Program-made: the position numbers and the translations under genes
The notes under the pieces: model-generated
Databases searched by the model: none
Told to the model about the DNA's origin: nothing
Seen by the model: the letters and a program-made list of their open reading frames with translations, nothing else
IMG/VR virus record: IMGVR_UViG_3300017917_001220
Coordinates: 1-60,757 of that record
Reading direction: 5' to 3' (one strand)
DNA: 60,757 bases
Origin: a virus
Shown here: positions 15,333-23,499 of the stretch, piece by piece
Layout: each line of letters starts with the position of its first letter
Position numbering within the stretch: position 1 is the stretch's first letter

Positions 15333-16060
15333 TACCCGTAGATAGTTTATTATATAAGATTGATCAGAAACTAAATAAACTATCAACAAATGAGCATCAA
15401 GAGATTCCTTTAGAAGATAAAATATTAGCTTTAAACGAAGCTCAAATAAAGCTGATTAAACAAAAAGTTGATGGATTTAGCACTGTTTCTGGACTTGGAT
15501 TAGATGCTTTTAAAAAGCGTTATGAGGATTTACAAAGTCTTGTAGTTGCTTATAATAATGGTAAATTACCATTAAAAATAAAAAATCCCGAACTAAATCA
15601 GTGGGCTGCTAATATTCATAAATTAAATCCAAAATACATGTTCTATGTTGATAGCTATGTTATAGCTGACAAAGGAAGATGTAAGGATAGAAAAATATGG
15701 ATTAATAGAGATCTTGCAAAACATGGAGACCTTTCTCTAATTTTAAACAACGATCATTATAAACCATCTTTTGAATATCAGGAAACATTTAATTTTTTAT
15801 CTTCTGATGAAATATCAATATTTACAGATGGAACATTTACACCAAAGGATATATATATTTCTTATATGAGGTACCCAGTGTATATTGATAAAGAAGGATA
15901 TATAAAATTTGATGGAACAGAATCAATAAATCAAGATTGTGAACTTGAGACTTACCTGGAAGATGAACTTCTAGACCTTACGGTACAAAATCTTGCTATG
16001 TACACAGAGAATGCTGCTGCAATGCAGAGTGCTCAATATAGAATACAAACAAACGAATAG
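15329..16060 (+). CDS. Head-tail connector ring protein
   Basis: The 243-residue protein has a helical N-terminus, a beta-rich middle (KDIYISYMRYPVYIDKEGYI, about residues 173-192) and a C-terminal helix rich in acidic residues (LETYLEDELLDLTVQNL). Ending a beta sandwich with a helix that follows 'Y.RYP..ID' is typical of the adaptor or ring proteins that stack below the portal in podovirus-like crAss phages. It is probably one of the ring proteins between portal and muzzle; its exact layer cannot be told. Confidence 0.68.
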   Translation: MIPVDSLLYKIDQKLNKLSTNEHQEIPLEDKILALNEAQIKLIKQKVDGFSTVSGLGLDAFKKRYEDLQSLVVAYNNGKLPLKIKNPELNQWAANIHKLNPKYMFYVDSYVIADKGRCKDRKIWINRDLAKHGDLSLILNNDHYKPSFEYQETFNFLSSDEISIFTDGTFTPKDIYISYMRYPVYIDKEGYIKFDGTESINQDCELETYLEDELLDLTVQNLAMYTENAAAMQSAQYRIQTNE

Positions 16061-16083
16061 TCAACAATTTAAATTAAAATAAA

Positions 16084-17235
16084 ATGGCGGATTTTTCATT
16101 AACTACGCTCTTTGTGGTTCCAGTAGGAAATACACTCCCTAGCCCTGGTACATCCACACAAGATTTGACCGCAGGTCAATTTGGTATCTTTAGAAGCGAT
16201 TACAGTGTTGCAAATGCTGGAAATATTGCTGATAAACCTTATTTTTATCTAGCTCAAGGTAGAACAAACACTTACCTTCAGGGAAGCAAACGTTCAGACA
16301 AAATTGCTGGTTGTTTAGAAGGTTCTTGCAGAACCAATGTAACAGAGTGGTACAAAGTATCAGGCTGTCCTACACCAGTAACTCAAATCACAGACGTGAC
16401 TGATTTTAATGTAAAATGTGGTGATATTGTAACGCTTACATTGCGTGCACACTCTAGCTACATTGATACATTATATTTCAATGGCTTCACTCGTTCAGTG
16501 ACTGTACAAGCTCCTTGTTGTGATTGTGGTGCTGATCCTTGTGATACAGTGGACACTAATGCTTTAATTAATCAATTTATTGTAAAATTAACTGCAGCTG
16601 CTCCTGGTATCAATCCTGATAATATCAGCTTTAACACTTTCTACACATTTGAGAATGTAGGTGGAACTATTTTACGCATCTCTGCTAAGCCTTTAACTAA
16701 ATATGGCCAGCCTTGTGATGTTGCAGCATTTCCTTTTGAATATGACAGAATGTACTTCCGTACTTTCGTTTATTCTGGTCCTGCTACCACTGCTGACTTT
16801 ATTGTTGCAGACAATTGTAACATCGTAGCAAATGCTGTTGTTGTTCAACGTGCTTCTTATGCTACAGGTACTTCTGACGAGATTAAACAACTTGAGAAGA
16901 ATTTTTATAGCTACCAAGCTGGATACTTGAAGCATTTATACAGAATGGTTGGTTATAACGAAAACTTTGAAAGCTGGGTTGTAGATGGTACAAACTATGA
17001 TACCTACTACATCAAGTTTAATGAGTTTGATAAATCTAGTTATAGCTGGGGAGATTACATTAAAGAAGATAGCATGGCGATTATTGCTGCTGGTCCTGGT
17101 GAAAGTGCTGGAATCCAAACAATTCTTGAGGCTGCTTTAGGACCTGTTGTTGATAACAACACTTGTATTACCACTACAAGCACTACCACTGTAGAACCTT
17201 CAACTACTACAACTACTACCACTTTAATTCCTTAG
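16084..17235 (+). CDS. Abundant virion protein with Thr-rich C-terminus
   Basis: The 383-residue protein uses the same optimised codons as the major capsid gene, which suggests a highly abundant structural protein such as a capsid accessory or head-fibre subunit. It has several Cys pairs (CLEGSC near residues 79-84, CCDCG near residues 145-149). The last 20 residues are almost all Thr with Ser, Glu and Pro, a short form of the Thr-rich linkers seen in two other virion proteins here; it ends in LIP with no following domain. No enzyme motif. A hairpin follows the gene. Confidence 0.7.
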   Translation: MADFSLTTLFVVPVGNTLPSPGTSTQDLTAGQFGIFRSDYSVANAGNIADKPYFYLAQGRTNTYLQGSKRSDKIAGCLEGSCRTNVTEWYKVSGCPTPVTQITDVTDFNVKCGDIVTLTLRAHSSYIDTLYFNGFTRSVTVQAPCCDCGADPCDTVDTNALINQFIVKLTAAAPGINPDNISFNTFYTFENVGGTILRISAKPLTKYGQPCDVAAFPFEYDRMYFRTFVYSGPATTADFIVADNCNIVANAVVVQRASYATGTSDEIKQLEKNFYSYQAGYLKHLYRMVGYNENFESWVVDGTNYDTYYIKFNEFDKSSYSWGDYIKEDSMAIIAAGPGESAGIQTILEAALGPVVDNNTCITTTSTTTVEPSTTTTTTTLIP

Positions 17236-17255
17236 TAAGTAGAATCATATAACCT

Positions 17256-17306
17256 GTGCCAGAGGGTGAGAGGATGAATCTCAAATCCTCTGGCACTATT
17301 TATTTT
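17256..17306 (+). terminator. Hairpin with U-rich tail after the 16,084-17,235 gene
   Basis: GTGCCAGAGG (17,256-17,265) pairs perfectly with CCTCTGGCAC (17,287-17,296), followed by TATTTATTTT. This resembles a leaky terminator or mRNA-stabilising hairpin that would limit expression of the downstream small genes relative to the abundant gene before it. Confidence 0.65.
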
Positions 17307-17312
17307 AAGAAT

Positions 17313-17879
17313 ATGCCAGATTTAAAATTAGATATATTAGTTATTCCAACATACAATACACTCACTCTTGGTGTTGCGGATGCTTCAACATATCCCACTG
17401 ATCCTCCTAGTGTAACAGCTCCTACTATTGAAATTACAGTGCCTGGATTTGGTATAGTTTCTTTACCATTTAGTGTAAATGATTTTAATGTATTTAACTC
17501 TGCTTCATTAGGACTTAGTGTTGTAGGAGATCCTCTTATTCCTATTCCTGATGGAATTTATACATTAACATATTCTGTTGCTCCAGCATTTGAAAACTTT
17601 GTTACAAAAACAATTATTCGTGTAGAACAACTCCAAGAAAAATTTGATAGTGCTTTTATGAAGTTAGATATGATGGAATGTGATCTTGCTATAAAAACCC
17701 AATCAAAAGTGCAATTAAATAGTATTTATTATTTTATACAAGGAGCTATAGCTGCTGCTAATAATTGCGCTGTAGATACAGCAAATAAGTTATATAATCA
17801 AGCTAATAAAATGTTAAACAATTTTATTAAATCTAATTGTGGTTGTTCTGGTAACAATTACATAAATAATTTCTATTAA
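17313..17879 (+). CDS. Hypothetical virion-region protein with C-terminal Cys cluster
   Basis: I choose the ATG at 17,313, because the GTG/ATG options upstream lie inside the perfect hairpin at 17,256-17,296. This gives 188 residues starting MPDLKLDILVIPTYN. The N-terminal half is beta-rich; the C-terminal half is helical (YFIQGAIAAANNCAVDTANKLYNQANKMLNNF) and ends with CGCSG. Similar small Cys-containing proteins continue in the next genes, suggesting that they form one fibre or fibre-attachment assembly. Family not recognised. Confidence 0.68.
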   Translation: MPDLKLDILVIPTYNTLTLGVADASTYPTDPPSVTAPTIEITVPGFGIVSLPFSVNDFNVFNSASLGLSVVGDPLIPIPDGIYTLTYSVAPAFENFVTKTIIRVEQLQEKFDSAFMKLDMMECDLAIKTQSKVQLNSIYYFIQGAIAAANNCAVDTANKLYNQANKMLNNFIKSNCGCSGNNYINNFY

Positions 17880-17880
17880 A

Positions 17881-18024
17881 ATGGCTAACTGTCGTAATTG
17901 TGGATTAAAAGTGGGATGTGGCTGTCAATTAATAAATGGATTATGTTCAGCCTGTAACAATAAACTTAAAACAGTCACTAAAAGAATAAAAAATGTTATC
18001 TCCAAGATTAACCAATTGTATTGA
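17881..18024 (+). CDS. Small Cys-rich zinc-ribbon-like protein, 47 aa
   Basis: This gene encodes MANCRNCGLKVGCGCQLING and continues to INQLY with a TGA stop. It carries CRNCG, CGC and CSAC, so six Cys in the first 25 residues, followed by a basic helix. The pattern suggests a small zinc-binding or disulfide-knotted protein. It starts one base after the previous stop and overlaps the next gene by 32 bases in another frame, as usual for tightly packed phage genes. Function unknown; association with the fibre proteins next to it is inference. Confidence 0.65.
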   Translation: MANCRNCGLKVGCGCQLINGLCSACNNKLKTVTKRIKNVISKINQLY

Positions 18025-18259
18025 TTGTACAACAATACCAGCACTTTTAACTGATATTGATTGTAAACTGACAGAATTAGCAAAAGATCAGTACAACAAT
18101 ATTGTATTTTCTTTAAACAATAAAATCCCAGAAGTTGCTATAGGGGATCTTTTAAATTACAAAAGAATTTTAACATATAAGTTTTGTAACCCTGAGTATG
18201 CAAGTAAGTATACAGTGGCTATGATAGCTAGTAAAGTAAAAATATTAATCCATAAATAA
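17993..18259 (+). CDS. Small hypothetical protein, fibre cluster
   Basis: The 88-residue protein begins MLSPRLTNCIDCTTIP, again with a Cys pair near the N-terminus, and is otherwise helical and moderately basic. No family recognised. Gene order (three small Cys-pair proteins directly before two tail-fibre proteins) suggests a chaperone, adapter or small virion component of the fibre. Confidence 0.65.
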   Translation: MLSPRLTNCIDCTTIPALLTDIDCKLTELAKDQYNNIVFSLNNKIPEVAIGDLLNYKRILTYKFCNPEYASKYTVAMIASKVKILIHK

Positions 18260-18267
18260 ATCAAATA

Positions 18268-19374
18268 ATGAGTTGCTCAAATTGTTATAACGGCTGTGCA
18301 GAGATAGTTTCTGACAAATGTGTTAGATACACAGGAGAAAATGTCCCTGAATTAGCCATAGAAACAGGAGATACACTTCTCTCTGTAGAACAAGTTTTAA
18401 TTAATAAAATAATATCTTTTTTAGACGGAACAGGTATAAATATTACAGTGGATCCATCTGCCTATTGTATGTTGGTCACTAAATATTTAGCTCCTTGTTT
18501 CCCAGAATGTGGGACTCCCACTGTTGTAGATCTTTTTACAGCTTTAGTAAAAGCAGCATGCGATCTTCAATCTCAAGTGGATGTTATAAATGCAGCCCTA
18601 GTACCTCCTACATATGATGTAGATTGTTTATCTGGAGTGACTTCTAGTTCAACCACAGCTGAAGTGTTACAAGCTGTAATTACAAAACTATGTCAATTAG
18701 GTGTGGATCTTGAAGCATTAGCTCTTGATGTAGACACAAACTATGTTAAACTTGCAGATCTTAATAGTCTTATAGCAGCATATTTGGCCAGTCAAACAGG
18801 AAGCACACAACAATATGTAAAAATGGTCCCATATACTATGATGCAGTATTTTGGGCCATTAAGTTATTTCGATTCTACAGGAGCTGGTTTCTCTGCTCAA
18901 GGATGGGATAAAGTTTATTTATGTAATGGACTGAATGGTACACCAGATATGAGAGGTAGAGTTCCTGTTGGAGCTATTGCCTTAGTTCCTGGGGGTGCGT
19001 TAGATCCTGCTGTAAGTCCTGCTTATGCTGGTAATCCAAACTATGCTTTAGGCGATGGTGGAGGTGCAAATACAATAACACTTTCTACAGCACAACTCCC
19101 TGCCCACACTCACACAAACTTAGCCACTTCTGTTGTTAATGAACATGGTGGACATAGTCATACAATTAGAAATGGTGAGTCTTATGTAGGACCTCCTGCG
19201 TATGTTGTTGGTGGATCAGGAGGTGAGGCAAGTGCAATAAATGTTGCTACTTCTACTGATTTAACAGGCATAACTGTAGAAACCACTGTAGCTATAGATA
19301 ATACAGGAAGTGGAACAGCGCATGATAATATTCAGCCTGTAAGAGCTTGTTATTACATTATGTACATCCCTTAA
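18268..19374 (+). CDS. Tail fibre protein with C-terminal tail-collar domain
   Basis: The 368-residue protein has an N-terminal adapter with Cys (MSCSNCYNGC) and the pattern CVRYTGENVPELAIETGD (about residues 17-34), shared with the proteins at 19,394 and 58,727. After a helical neck, the C-terminal half is a phage tail-collar domain: GWDKVYLCNG, then TPDMRGRVPVGA near residue 225, LPAHTHT near residue 278, and AHDNIQPVRACYYIMYIP at the end. Collar domains trimerise and bind receptors or carry the receptor-binding tip. It is likely a virion fibre that recognises surface polysaccharide or protein. Confidence 0.87.
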   Translation: MSCSNCYNGCAEIVSDKCVRYTGENVPELAIETGDTLLSVEQVLINKIISFLDGTGINITVDPSAYCMLVTKYLAPCFPECGTPTVVDLFTALVKAACDLQSQVDVINAALVPPTYDVDCLSGVTSSSTTAEVLQAVITKLCQLGVDLEALALDVDTNYVKLADLNSLIAAYLASQTGSTQQYVKMVPYTMMQYFGPLSYFDSTGAGFSAQGWDKVYLCNGLNGTPDMRGRVPVGAIALVPGGALDPAVSPAYAGNPNYALGDGGGANTITLSTAQLPAHTHTNLATSVVNEHGGHSHTIRNGESYVGPPAYVVGGSGGEASAINVATSTDLTGITVETTVAIDNTGSGTAHDNIQPVRACYYIMYIP

Positions 19375-19393
19375 TATTTTAAATTATTAATAT

Positions 19394-19945
19394 ATGTCTT
19401 GTTTACCAGGCACCCCTTGTTTTGAAAATACAGTGAATGCTTTTTATCCACAAAAATGTGATAATGGATGGTTTAAAGGTTATCCAATAGCTGCCACTGA
19501 TGTTAAATATAATGGACCAAATTTACCAAATTCAGGAGTGGATACTGGGGATGGACTTGTTGTAGCTTTAGAAAAATTAGATGCTGCACTAGATCCTTAT
19601 ACAATAGCACAACAAACTCTTTACATGATCTTTCAAAATACAGATCTTTTAAATAGTTTTTGTACATTAACAGGACTGTGTGTTCCCACTACAACTCTCC
19701 CTCCCACTGTTTATTATTTTCCTGTTTTGATTGATAACTCTTTAGAAACAATATGTGGAGGAGCTCCTCTTTATGTTTACTCCTTATCTGAAACATTAGT
19801 AGAAGGACTTTATTTATATGCTGATAATGATTTAACAATACCTTTGACAGGGTGGTCTTATGTAGGATCTACCACATCAGGACAGACATTTTCTATAAAC
19901 CCTTTTACAGGACAAGTAGAAACTATACAAGGGACAACTTGTTAA
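19394..19945 (+). CDS. Short tail-fibre-type protein with adapter and Thr-linker
   Basis: The 183-residue protein shares the N-terminal adapter (VKYNGPNLPNSGVDTGDGL, about residues 37-55, followed by a helix ALEKLDAAL). A short Thr/Pro linker (CVPTTTLPPT, about residues 96-105) leads to a C-terminal beta domain bounded by Cys, with the pattern LYADNDLTIPLTGWSY. The same module occurs in the 2,132-residue muzzle protein (FYTDPACTIPFNGGTLYY). It may be a small fibre or decoration protein. It is the last gene before a strong terminator. Confidence 0.68.
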   Translation: MSCLPGTPCFENTVNAFYPQKCDNGWFKGYPIAATDVKYNGPNLPNSGVDTGDGLVVALEKLDAALDPYTIAQQTLYMIFQNTDLLNSFCTLTGLCVPTTTLPPTVYYFPVLIDNSLETICGGAPLYVYSLSETLVEGLYLYADNDLTIPLTGWSYVGSTTSGQTFSINPFTGQVETIQGTTC

Positions 19946-19946
19946 A

Positions 19947-20001
19947 AGTCTCGTTTATTGGTTTTCGAGACTCCCCTCAAGATTCTTCTTGGGGGGTTTT
20001 T
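19947..20001 (+). terminator. Strong double-hairpin terminator
   Basis: A first hairpin AGTCTCG/CGAGACT (19,947-19,972) is followed by CCCCTCAAGA (19,973-19,982) pairing with TCTTGGGGGG (19,987-19,996), 10 bp with one G-T pair and a 4-base loop, then T5. This ends the head operon. Confidence 0.92.
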
Positions 20002-20049
20002 ATTTATAACTATTTTAGTTAAACTATATAACTAAATTAGTTAAATTAA

Positions 20050-20082
20050 TTTGGTAAATATCAAAATAAATACCTATCTTTA
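20050..20082 (+). promoter_or_regulatory. Bacteroidota-type promoter P4 for the tail and cargo operon
   Basis: TTTG at 20,050-20,053, 21 bases, then TATCTTTA at 20,075-20,082; only the final A departs from TAnnTTTG. It follows the terminator at 19,947-20,001 and precedes the ATG at 20,108, which fixes that start against an in-frame TTG at 20,051. Confidence 0.8.
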
Positions 20083-20107
20083 CACTAATTTTAACCAATT
20101 CTTACAT

Positions 20108-21331
20108 ATGACAGAATATCAAAATTTGTTATCCCAGTTAGAAAAAATCTTAACTTGGAAAAAATCTAAATCTTTTTATGCAGAAAAATTAGGTATTACA
20201 GAAGAAGAAGTGGGAGAATTGTTAAAAGAATTAAAAGAAAGAGAGCTCCCTTCAACAAATTTAACAGGAGCTTATGAAAAATATGAGACTTTCCAAAGAG
20301 TAAATTTAGAAAAAGGTACAGCAGAGAGTACAATAATTTCAGATTTTGAGCCTAAAGATGATATAGAACTAGCAGAACTACACAAAATTAATTTAGATAA
20401 ATATGTAATAACAAACTATTGGTCTAAAAGACTTCCTAACGGAAAATTTACATCTTCTGTTTTTTCTAAAGTAAAAAAACCAAAAGATTACACTCCAGAA
20501 GATTTTGCTAAGTTTTTAACTAATTATAAGCCTTCTTATGTTCCTTTAGATAAATCTAAATATGTACATCATTTTGATGTTGATGTAGAAATTTCTATTG
20601 CAGATTTTCATTTAGCCAAGCAAGTGATAGATGGACCAAATTGTTTAAAACAAAGAAAAGAGCTTTTCCTAAAAATGGTAAAAAATTTGATAGGAAAAGT
20701 GAGAGCAGTATCCACTATAGATAGAGTGGTATTTCCTATAGGAAATGATTTTTTTCATACAGATAATTACCAAAACCAAACTACAAATGGTACTCCTCAA
20801 GACGTAATAGCAGATTATGCTAGTGAATATGAAGCCGGATTTGATGTTCTTGTGGAAGCTATATCATTTCTAAATGAGAATGCAAAAGAAGTGAATGTTA
20901 TTCTTGTTCAAGGAAATCACGATAGAACTAAAGATTTTTATCTTGCTCATGCACTTGATGTGTTCTTTCAGAAGGAACCTAGCATTTCTTTCCAAAGAGA
21001 ACATTCAACAACAAAGAGTGTTGTATTAGGAAATACATTTATAGGATACCATCATGGTAATTGTAAGATAGACGATCTTCCTTTATTATTTGCTACAGGA
21101 AAAGACGCTTATAATTTTGGAAACGCTAAATATAGAGAGGTTCATACAGGAGATAAACACTTCTATATGGCTAAAGAAATTAAAGGAGTGAGAATACAAC
21201 AGATGCCTTCTTTATCTGGAGCAGATAGATGGCATGCTGACAATAATTATGTAAACAATATCAGATCTGCCATTGCTACCATGTATGACCGAGAAACAGG
21301 TAGAATAGGTGAATTTGAAGAAAGAATATAA
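20108..21331 (+). CDS. Calcineurin-like metallophosphoesterase
   Basis: Starting at 20,108 gives 407 residues. All motifs of a two-metal phosphoesterase are present in order: ADFH (residues 165-168, D and H), GNDFFH (212-217), GNHD (269-272), GYHHG (313-317) and HTGDKH (346-351). The N-terminal 150 residues include an HTH-like stretch (YAEKLGITEEEVGELLKELK). Such enzymes cleave phosphoesters in DNA, RNA or small molecules; which one is used here is not visible. It is the first gene of the tail/cargo unit, so it may process nucleic acid late in infection or be part of the virion. Confidence 0.88.
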   Translation: MTEYQNLLSQLEKILTWKKSKSFYAEKLGITEEEVGELLKELKERELPSTNLTGAYEKYETFQRVNLEKGTAESTIISDFEPKDDIELAELHKINLDKYVITNYWSKRLPNGKFTSSVFSKVKKPKDYTPEDFAKFLTNYKPSYVPLDKSKYVHHFDVDVEISIADFHLAKQVIDGPNCLKQRKELFLKMVKNLIGKVRAVSTIDRVVFPIGNDFFHTDNYQNQTTNGTPQDVIADYASEYEAGFDVLVEAISFLNENAKEVNVILVQGNHDRTKDFYLAHALDVFFQKEPSISFQREHSTTKSVVLGNTFIGYHHGNCKIDDLPLLFATGKDAYNFGNAKYREVHTGDKHFYMAKEIKGVRIQQMPSLSGADRWHADNNYVNNIRSAIATMYDRETGRIGEFEERI

Positions 21332-21334
21332 AAA

Positions 21335-22060
21335 ATGGCTACATTAAGAAAACTTGTATCTGATGTTCGCAGCATGCACAGATTGTTATCAACAGACAGT
21401 TTGATAACTGATCGTGCAATTGCTTCTGAAATAAAAAATAACACTATTCTCCTTGTTAAAAGGGAGACTAATTTAAGGAAGCTTTGGGCTACAGATACAT
21501 TATTTACTACTATTCCTTGTTTGGAATTAGTAGAAGTACCTATTTCTGAATGTTGTGATTTCCAAGATCCTTGCACTGTAGCTAGAACAAAATTTAAACT
21601 TCCTCGCATTTCTGAAGGAAATTATCAATATTTAATCCAGGGAGTTTGGTCTATAAATGCTTTAGGAGGAAATGGAAAAAGATTTAAAGAAATAACTATA
21701 AATAGATATTTAAACCTATTAAAACTGCGTATTGTTAAAAATGAGCAGTATTATTGGATAGCTAATGGTTATTTATATATAAACAATCCTCTATTAGAGG
21801 CTATAAGAATTTCTGCTTTTTTTGAAGAGGATGTTCCAAATGAAATAATGTTCTCTGAATGTGTTTGTAGAGATAATATTAACACGGATGATTTTTGTAA
21901 AAATCCCTTGGACAAAGAATATGGATGTCCTGGTTATCTGGAAAAACAAGTGTTAGAACTTACATCTCAAAAACTACTGTCTACATATTTTAGACTTAAA
22001 ACTGATCTTACAGATGATAATGTAGATGGACAAGCTGTTAATGCACCAAATGGAAAATAA
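21335..22060 (+). CDS. Connector/tail ring protein
   Basis: The 241-residue protein has an N-terminal helix pair, a beta-rich middle (LPRISEGNYQYLIQGVWSINALGG; INRYLNLLKLRIVKNEQYYWI) and a C-terminal helix (YLEKQVLELTSQKLLSTYFRLKTDL). This layout matches the ring proteins of the tail barrel in crAss-like phages. It contains several Cys (CCDFQDPC; CVC). Four bases separate it from the phosphoesterase gene, and it shares one base with the next gene. Exact position in the tail is inferred only from gene order. Confidence 0.62.
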   Translation: MATLRKLVSDVRSMHRLLSTDSLITDRAIASEIKNNTILLVKRETNLRKLWATDTLFTTIPCLELVEVPISECCDFQDPCTVARTKFKLPRISEGNYQYLIQGVWSINALGGNGKRFKEITINRYLNLLKLRIVKNEQYYWIANGYLYINNPLLEAIRISAFFEEDVPNEIMFSECVCRDNINTDDFCKNPLDKEYGCPGYLEKQVLELTSQKLLSTYFRLKTDLTDDNVDGQAVNAPNGK

Positions 22061-22539
22061 TGCCTAGAGTTTCAGTGGAATGGAGAAGTGCTAGTAAAGA
22101 AAATTACTTAGATTTTTGTAGAAAAAATTCTGATATAAAATTGTCTTTTGATGAGTGGAGAAACATCATCTATGATTTTAATGAATCTTTTAAGATATAT
22201 ATTTTAGAAACAGGAGATAAAGGAAGACTTCCTTCAGGATTTGGAGAATTTGCGATTAATAAAAAGAAGAGAAAGAAAGTCACTGTTTATAACGGAAAAG
22301 AATATATAAATTTACCTGTTGACTGGAAAAAAAGTAAAGAAAAAGGAAAAAGGATTTATAATTTTAATTATCACACAGAAGGTTATTTTTTTGGATGGGT
22401 GTGGTTTAAAGAATCTACAAGACTAAAACATTCGTATCTCTGGTATTTTAAACCCACGAGAGTCACTTCAAGACTACTGTCTCATTATCTAAAGACAGAT
22501 GAAAAATATCAACATATTTACAAATCATGGAAAATTTAA
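22060..22539 (+). CDS. Conserved tail-assembly region protein
   Basis: The 159-residue protein is basic and aromatic-rich (FGEFAINKKKRKKV; YFFGWVWFKESTRLKHSYLWYFKPTR). I associate small basic proteins with such WxWF/YLWYFKP segments with the ring/tail cluster of crAss-like genomes, where the function is not settled. It lies between two ring genes with a one-base overlap upstream, so a tail assembly or plug role is plausible. Confidence 0.6.
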   Translation: MPRVSVEWRSASKENYLDFCRKNSDIKLSFDEWRNIIYDFNESFKIYILETGDKGRLPSGFGEFAINKKKRKKVTVYNGKEYINLPVDWKKSKEKGKRIYNFNYHTEGYFFGWVWFKESTRLKHSYLWYFKPTRVTSRLLSHYLKTDEKYQHIYKSWKI

Positions 22540-22544
22540 AGTAA

Positions 22545-23474
22545 ATGTCTTATTATTATAAATATAATTTTATATCTCCAGAATCTGTTTATTCCACTGT
22601 TAAAGAGGAATTGAAGAGTTATTTTGATACAGGTGCTGTAGATGATCTTTTATTTCCTACATATCTAGACAAGTGTTTAAGAAAATTAGGAAGAACCACT
22701 TATGTGATAACTTCCCAGTTGTTATATATAGAGGATTTTGAAGCTAGACTTCCTGATAATTTTTACGCTGTTAGGGAGGCTTGGTTATGTACAGAAATTC
22801 CTGGCTATCCATATCAATCAGCTAATTCATTTTATTCTCAAGCTGCCTCTCAAACAACTATTCAAGTGAGTCCTGTTACACATGGTGGGGCTGGGTGTAC
22901 AAATATTGATTGTAATAATCAAGATTGTACAGGAGAATGTATGCCTGAATTAATTCAAGCTGTATACAAAACAAATAACCAAGTGGCTGTTTCATACCAC
23001 AAACAATATTTATTAAAACCAGGAAATATATCTGTTAAAGAACATTGTTCTCTAGATTGTAAAAATATTGGCGCTTCTGCAGCAGATTCTTTTGATATTA
23101 GGGATAACAAATTTGTTACCAATTTTAGGAACGGTGTTGTCTATCTTTTATTCTATGCAACAGAATATGATAATAACGGGAATCAAATGATTCCTGATAA
23201 CTATCGTATATTAGAATATGTAGAAGCTTTTATTAAATATAAAGTGTTTGAAATGTTATCTAATCAGATAACCGATGAAACCTTCCAACAAATACAAAGT
23301 AAACTTATGTATTATAAACAGCTATCTGAGGAAGCATTTATAATGGCAGATATTGAAATAAAGAAACAGACAGCTTATGATAAACAAAGAAGAATAAAAC
23401 AAGACTTGAACAGGTTCAATATGTATGAGTTACCTAATAGGGTGACTAGATATGGCTGGAGAAGAAATGGGTAA
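22545..23474 (+). CDS. Tail tubular/ring protein
   Basis: The 309-residue protein resembles podovirus tail tubular A or gatekeeper-type ring proteins: an N-terminal helical part, a beta section beginning LPDNFYAVREAWLCTEI (about residues 70-86), a Cys-rich loop (CTNIDCNNQDCTGEC, about residues 118-132), and a C-terminal long helical part (YRILEYVEAFIKYKVFEMLSNQITDE). The pattern VVYLLFYATEYD...PDNYRILEYVEAFIKYKVFE is typical of tail ring proteins. It probably forms the ring between connector and muzzle. Confidence 0.75.
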   Translation: MSYYYKYNFISPESVYSTVKEELKSYFDTGAVDDLLFPTYLDKCLRKLGRTTYVITSQLLYIEDFEARLPDNFYAVREAWLCTEIPGYPYQSANSFYSQAASQTTIQVSPVTHGGAGCTNIDCNNQDCTGECMPELIQAVYKTNNQVAVSYHKQYLLKPGNISVKEHCSLDCKNIGASAADSFDIRDNKFVTNFRNGVVYLLFYATEYDNNGNQMIPDNYRILEYVEAFIKYKVFEMLSNQITDETFQQIQSKLMYYKQLSEEAFIMADIEIKKQTAYDKQRRIKQDLNRFNMYELPNRVTRYGWRRNG

Positions 23475-23499
23475 AAATCTAAACAGAAAAGTTTAATAA

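Noticed and set aside
17256-17312. Upstream GTG/ATG start for the 17,313 gene
   Set aside because: These codons lie in the arms and loop of a perfect 10-bp hairpin; the ATG at 17,313 follows a normal A/T-rich leader.
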